Translations under genes and position numbers: made by a program
Notes under the pieces: generated by a model
The model's input: only the letters and a program-made list of their open reading frames with translations
The model's database searches: none
What the model was told of the DNA's origin: nothing
Part shown: positions 62,050 to 64,000 of the stretch, in pieces
Layout: each line of letters starts with the position of its first letter
Numbering within the stretch: the stretch's first letter is position 1
Source of the DNA: Pelagibacteraceae bacterium AG-345-O09
GTDB lineage: Bacteria > Pseudomonadota > Alphaproteobacteria > Pelagibacterales > Pelagibacteraceae
NCBI GenBank assembly: GCA_003281725.1
Contig: QCBC01000003.1
Location: forward strand, 1-64,000
Direction of reading: 5' to 3'
Length of the DNA stretch: 64,000 nt

Positions 62050-63279
62050 ATGAATAAATTTTTAAAAGAATTTAAAGATAGGGGTTATTTCTATCAATGT
62101 ACCAATGAAGAAGATTTATCAAAACTACTAGAAAAAGAAAAAATTAAAGGTTACATCGGTTTCGATTGTACTGCAAAAAGTCTCCACGTTGGAAGTTTAC
62201 TTCAGATAATGTGTTTGAGACTTCTACAAAAACACGGACACAGACCTATTGTATTATTAGGTGGTGGGACAACAAGGATTGGTGATCCATCTGGTAAAGA
62301 TAAGACGAGAAAAATTTTAACTGAAAAGGAAATAGAAAAAAATATTAAAAGTATTGAAAAAATATTAAAAAATTTTCTAGATAATAATAATCCAAAAACA
62401 AAACCTATTTTTGTAAATAATTATTCTTGGCTAAAAGGCTTGAATTATATTTCATTCCTAAGAGATATTGGCAAACACTTCACAATCAACAAAATGCTTA
62501 CTTTTGAAAGTGTTAAGGCTAGATTAGATAGAGAACAATCGTTAAGTTATATGGAGTTTAATTATATGATTCTTCAAGCTTATGATTTTTTAGAATTAAA
62601 TAAAAAAGAAAATTGTTCTTTACAAATTGGTGGTTCTGATCAGTGGGGAAATATAGTTAATGGTACTGAACTTATTAAAAGATTCTCAAGCAAACAAGCC
62701 TATGGTTTGACTACTCCTCTGATTACCTTAGCATCAGGAGCTAAAATGGGAAAAACAGAGACTGGTGCAATTTGGTTAGATAAAAAGATGTTATCATCTT
62801 ATAATTATTGGCAATTCTGGAGAAATATTGATGATAAAGATGTAATAAAATTTTTGAAAATATTTACAGATTTAAGTATCGAAGAAATAGACAAAATTAA
62901 AAATGAAGATATAAATAAACTCAAGATTAGATTAGCAAATGAAGCGACTACGATGCTTCACGGTAAAAAAGCTTCTCAAAATTCTGAACAGGCTGCGAAA
63001 GAAGCTTTTTCTGGAAATTTGCTTGGTTCTAATTTGCCTACAATAAAAATTAAAGCAAAAAATATTGATCAAACGATAACTGTTTTGGATTTAATAATCT
63101 TATCAAAGTTGGAAAAGTCTAAAAGTGAGATAAGGAGATTAATTAAAGGGAATGCCATAAAATTAAATAACGAAATGATATCTAATGAAAATTTTATTAT
63201 TAGTGATAAATTATTCCAAAATAATTATTTAAAACTTTCTATTGGAAAAAAAAGACATATTAAAATTGAAAAAGACTAG
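62050..63279 (+). CDS. tyrS: Tyrosyl-tRNA synthetase (start 62050 preferred over 62032)
   Basis: YIGFDCTAKSLHVGSLLQI, LLGGGTTRIGDPSGKD, IGGSDQWGNI, KMGKTETGAIWLD; C-terminal S4-like domain. Confidence 0.97.
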   Translation: MNKFLKEFKDRGYFYQCTNEEDLSKLLEKEKIKGYIGFDCTAKSLHVGSLLQIMCLRLLQKHGHRPIVLLGGGTTRIGDPSGKDKTRKILTEKEIEKNIKSIEKILKNFLDNNNPKTKPIFVNNYSWLKGLNYISFLRDIGKHFTINKMLTFESVKARLDREQSLSYMEFNYMILQAYDFLELNKKENCSLQIGGSDQWGNIVNGTELIKRFSSKQAYGLTTPLITLASGAKMGKTETGAIWLDKKMLSSYNYWQFWRNIDDKDVIKFLKIFTDLSIEEIDKIKNEDINKLKIRLANEATTMLHGKKASQNSEQAAKEAFSGNLLGSNLPTIKIKAKNIDQTITVLDLIILSKLEKSKSEIRRLIKGNAIKLNNEMISNENFIISDKLFQNNYLKLSIGKKRHIKIEKD

Positions 63280-64000
63280 TTTTTTTTAATTTTTTCTAAA
63301 GTTCTTGTAATAAATCTTGGAGTGAGTGTTTTGATAGGATTTACTGAAGTTTCAAGTTTTTTTGGAGGACCTTTTATTTTAAAACTTACACCAAAAACTC
63401 CTTCCCCAGTTTTAGAACCAACTAATATTTTACCTAACACAGGTAAAGATCCTATAAACTTATTTAGTGTAGTGGCTGGAACTAAGGTTCCTCTGAGGCT
63501 AATTAGTTTATCTTTTTCAACATAACCATCCATTAAAATAGAAATTGCTGGGCCAATTGCATAAATTTCATCAATGATCATCCCATCTTTATTGCTTTTA
63601 AATTTCATCTCAAATTCGTCAAATCCTATACCGTCACCCGATAAAATATCAGCAATACCTTGCAGAGAAGCAAGAGTTAAGATTTTTGTTAATGCAGGTA
63701 ATTCTTTTAAATTAAAATCGTATATCTTTAGTGTTGATGTGGACTCATTAAACTTTTTTGAGCTATAGAAATCAAGAATTCCATTATCAAAACCCTTAAT
63801 AAATTTATATCTTTTAACGATTGGTTCAGCTTTATCAATATATAGAGTTGTAATCTTATTGTTGTTATTAGTATTGATAGTAAAATTTAACTTTTTATTA
63901 TTAGAAAAACTTCCATTTAAGTTAGCTTTTACAATCTCTTTATTTTTGAAAAATATGTTCCCATTAAAATTAAATAAATCGTGTTCATTATCTAAAAAAA
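63276..64000 (-). CDS. AsmA-like/DUF3971 C-terminal protein, partial; frame open to the window end
   Basis: The minus-strand frame has no stop from 63608 to 64000 (…LTLASLQGIADILSGDGIGFDEFEMKFKSNKDGMIIDEIYAIGPAISILMDGYV…RGTLVPA); the track ORF starts at an internal Met. Confidence 0.75.
   Translation of the reverse strand, partial: FLDNEHDLFNFNGNIFFKNKEIVKANLNGSFSNNKKLNFTINTNNNNKITTLYIDKAEPIVKRYKFIKGFDNGILDFYSSKKFNESTSTLKIYDFNLKELPALTKILTLASLQGIADILSGDGIGFDEFEMKFKSNKDGMIIDEIYAIGPAISILMDGYVEKDKLISLRGTLVPATTLNKFIGSLPVLGKILVGSKTGEGVFGVSFKIKGPPKKLETSVNPIKTLTPRFITRTLEKIKKN

Noticed and set aside
1-64000. CRISPR arrays, tRNAs, rRNAs, insertion sequences, prophage
   Set aside because: No regularly spaced repeats, tRNA-like cloverleaf/CCA signals, rRNA sequence, transposase or phage proteins noticed on reading; tRNAscan-SE and Infernal would settle this.

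Overview
AT-rich, gene-dense window that looks like a chromosomal segment of a streamlined marine alphaproteobacterium, most likely SAR11/Candidatus Pelagibacter (lineage inferred from gene content, base composition and very short intergenic gaps). About 60 protein genes are supportable. No rRNA, tRNA, CRISPR array, phage or transposase was seen. Main blocks: (i) organosulfonate/sulfite island, about 0.3-9.6 kb: xsc, suyAB, YeiH-type and TauE-type exporters, aprM-aprB-aprA and two small unknown genes; (ii) pabB-pabA-pabC-HIT operon; (iii) tRNA thiolation, phosphatase, rhodanese and housekeeping genes; (iv) amtB, HU, rseP, RNA helicase; (v) ScfR/RamB-like regulator divergent from aceA, with a repeated operator-like motif; (vi) small glycan/nucleotide-sugar cluster with an apparently frameshifted epimerase; (vii) a GcvT/DmdA-family protein; (viii) SSS transporter with a TPP riboswitch (ThiV-like); (ix) TctCBA transporter with sugar-acid catabolic genes, including a terminator-like hairpin inside the 5' end of tctB; (x) ALDH/DUF779 pair with a lysine-rich N-terminal extension on the ALDH ORF; (xi) glnA and an iscR-sufBCDSUT-sufA operon with an IscR-like operator. 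Several short ORFs missing from the ORF track were found by eye. All calls come from reading the sequence and family knowledge; no searches were run.
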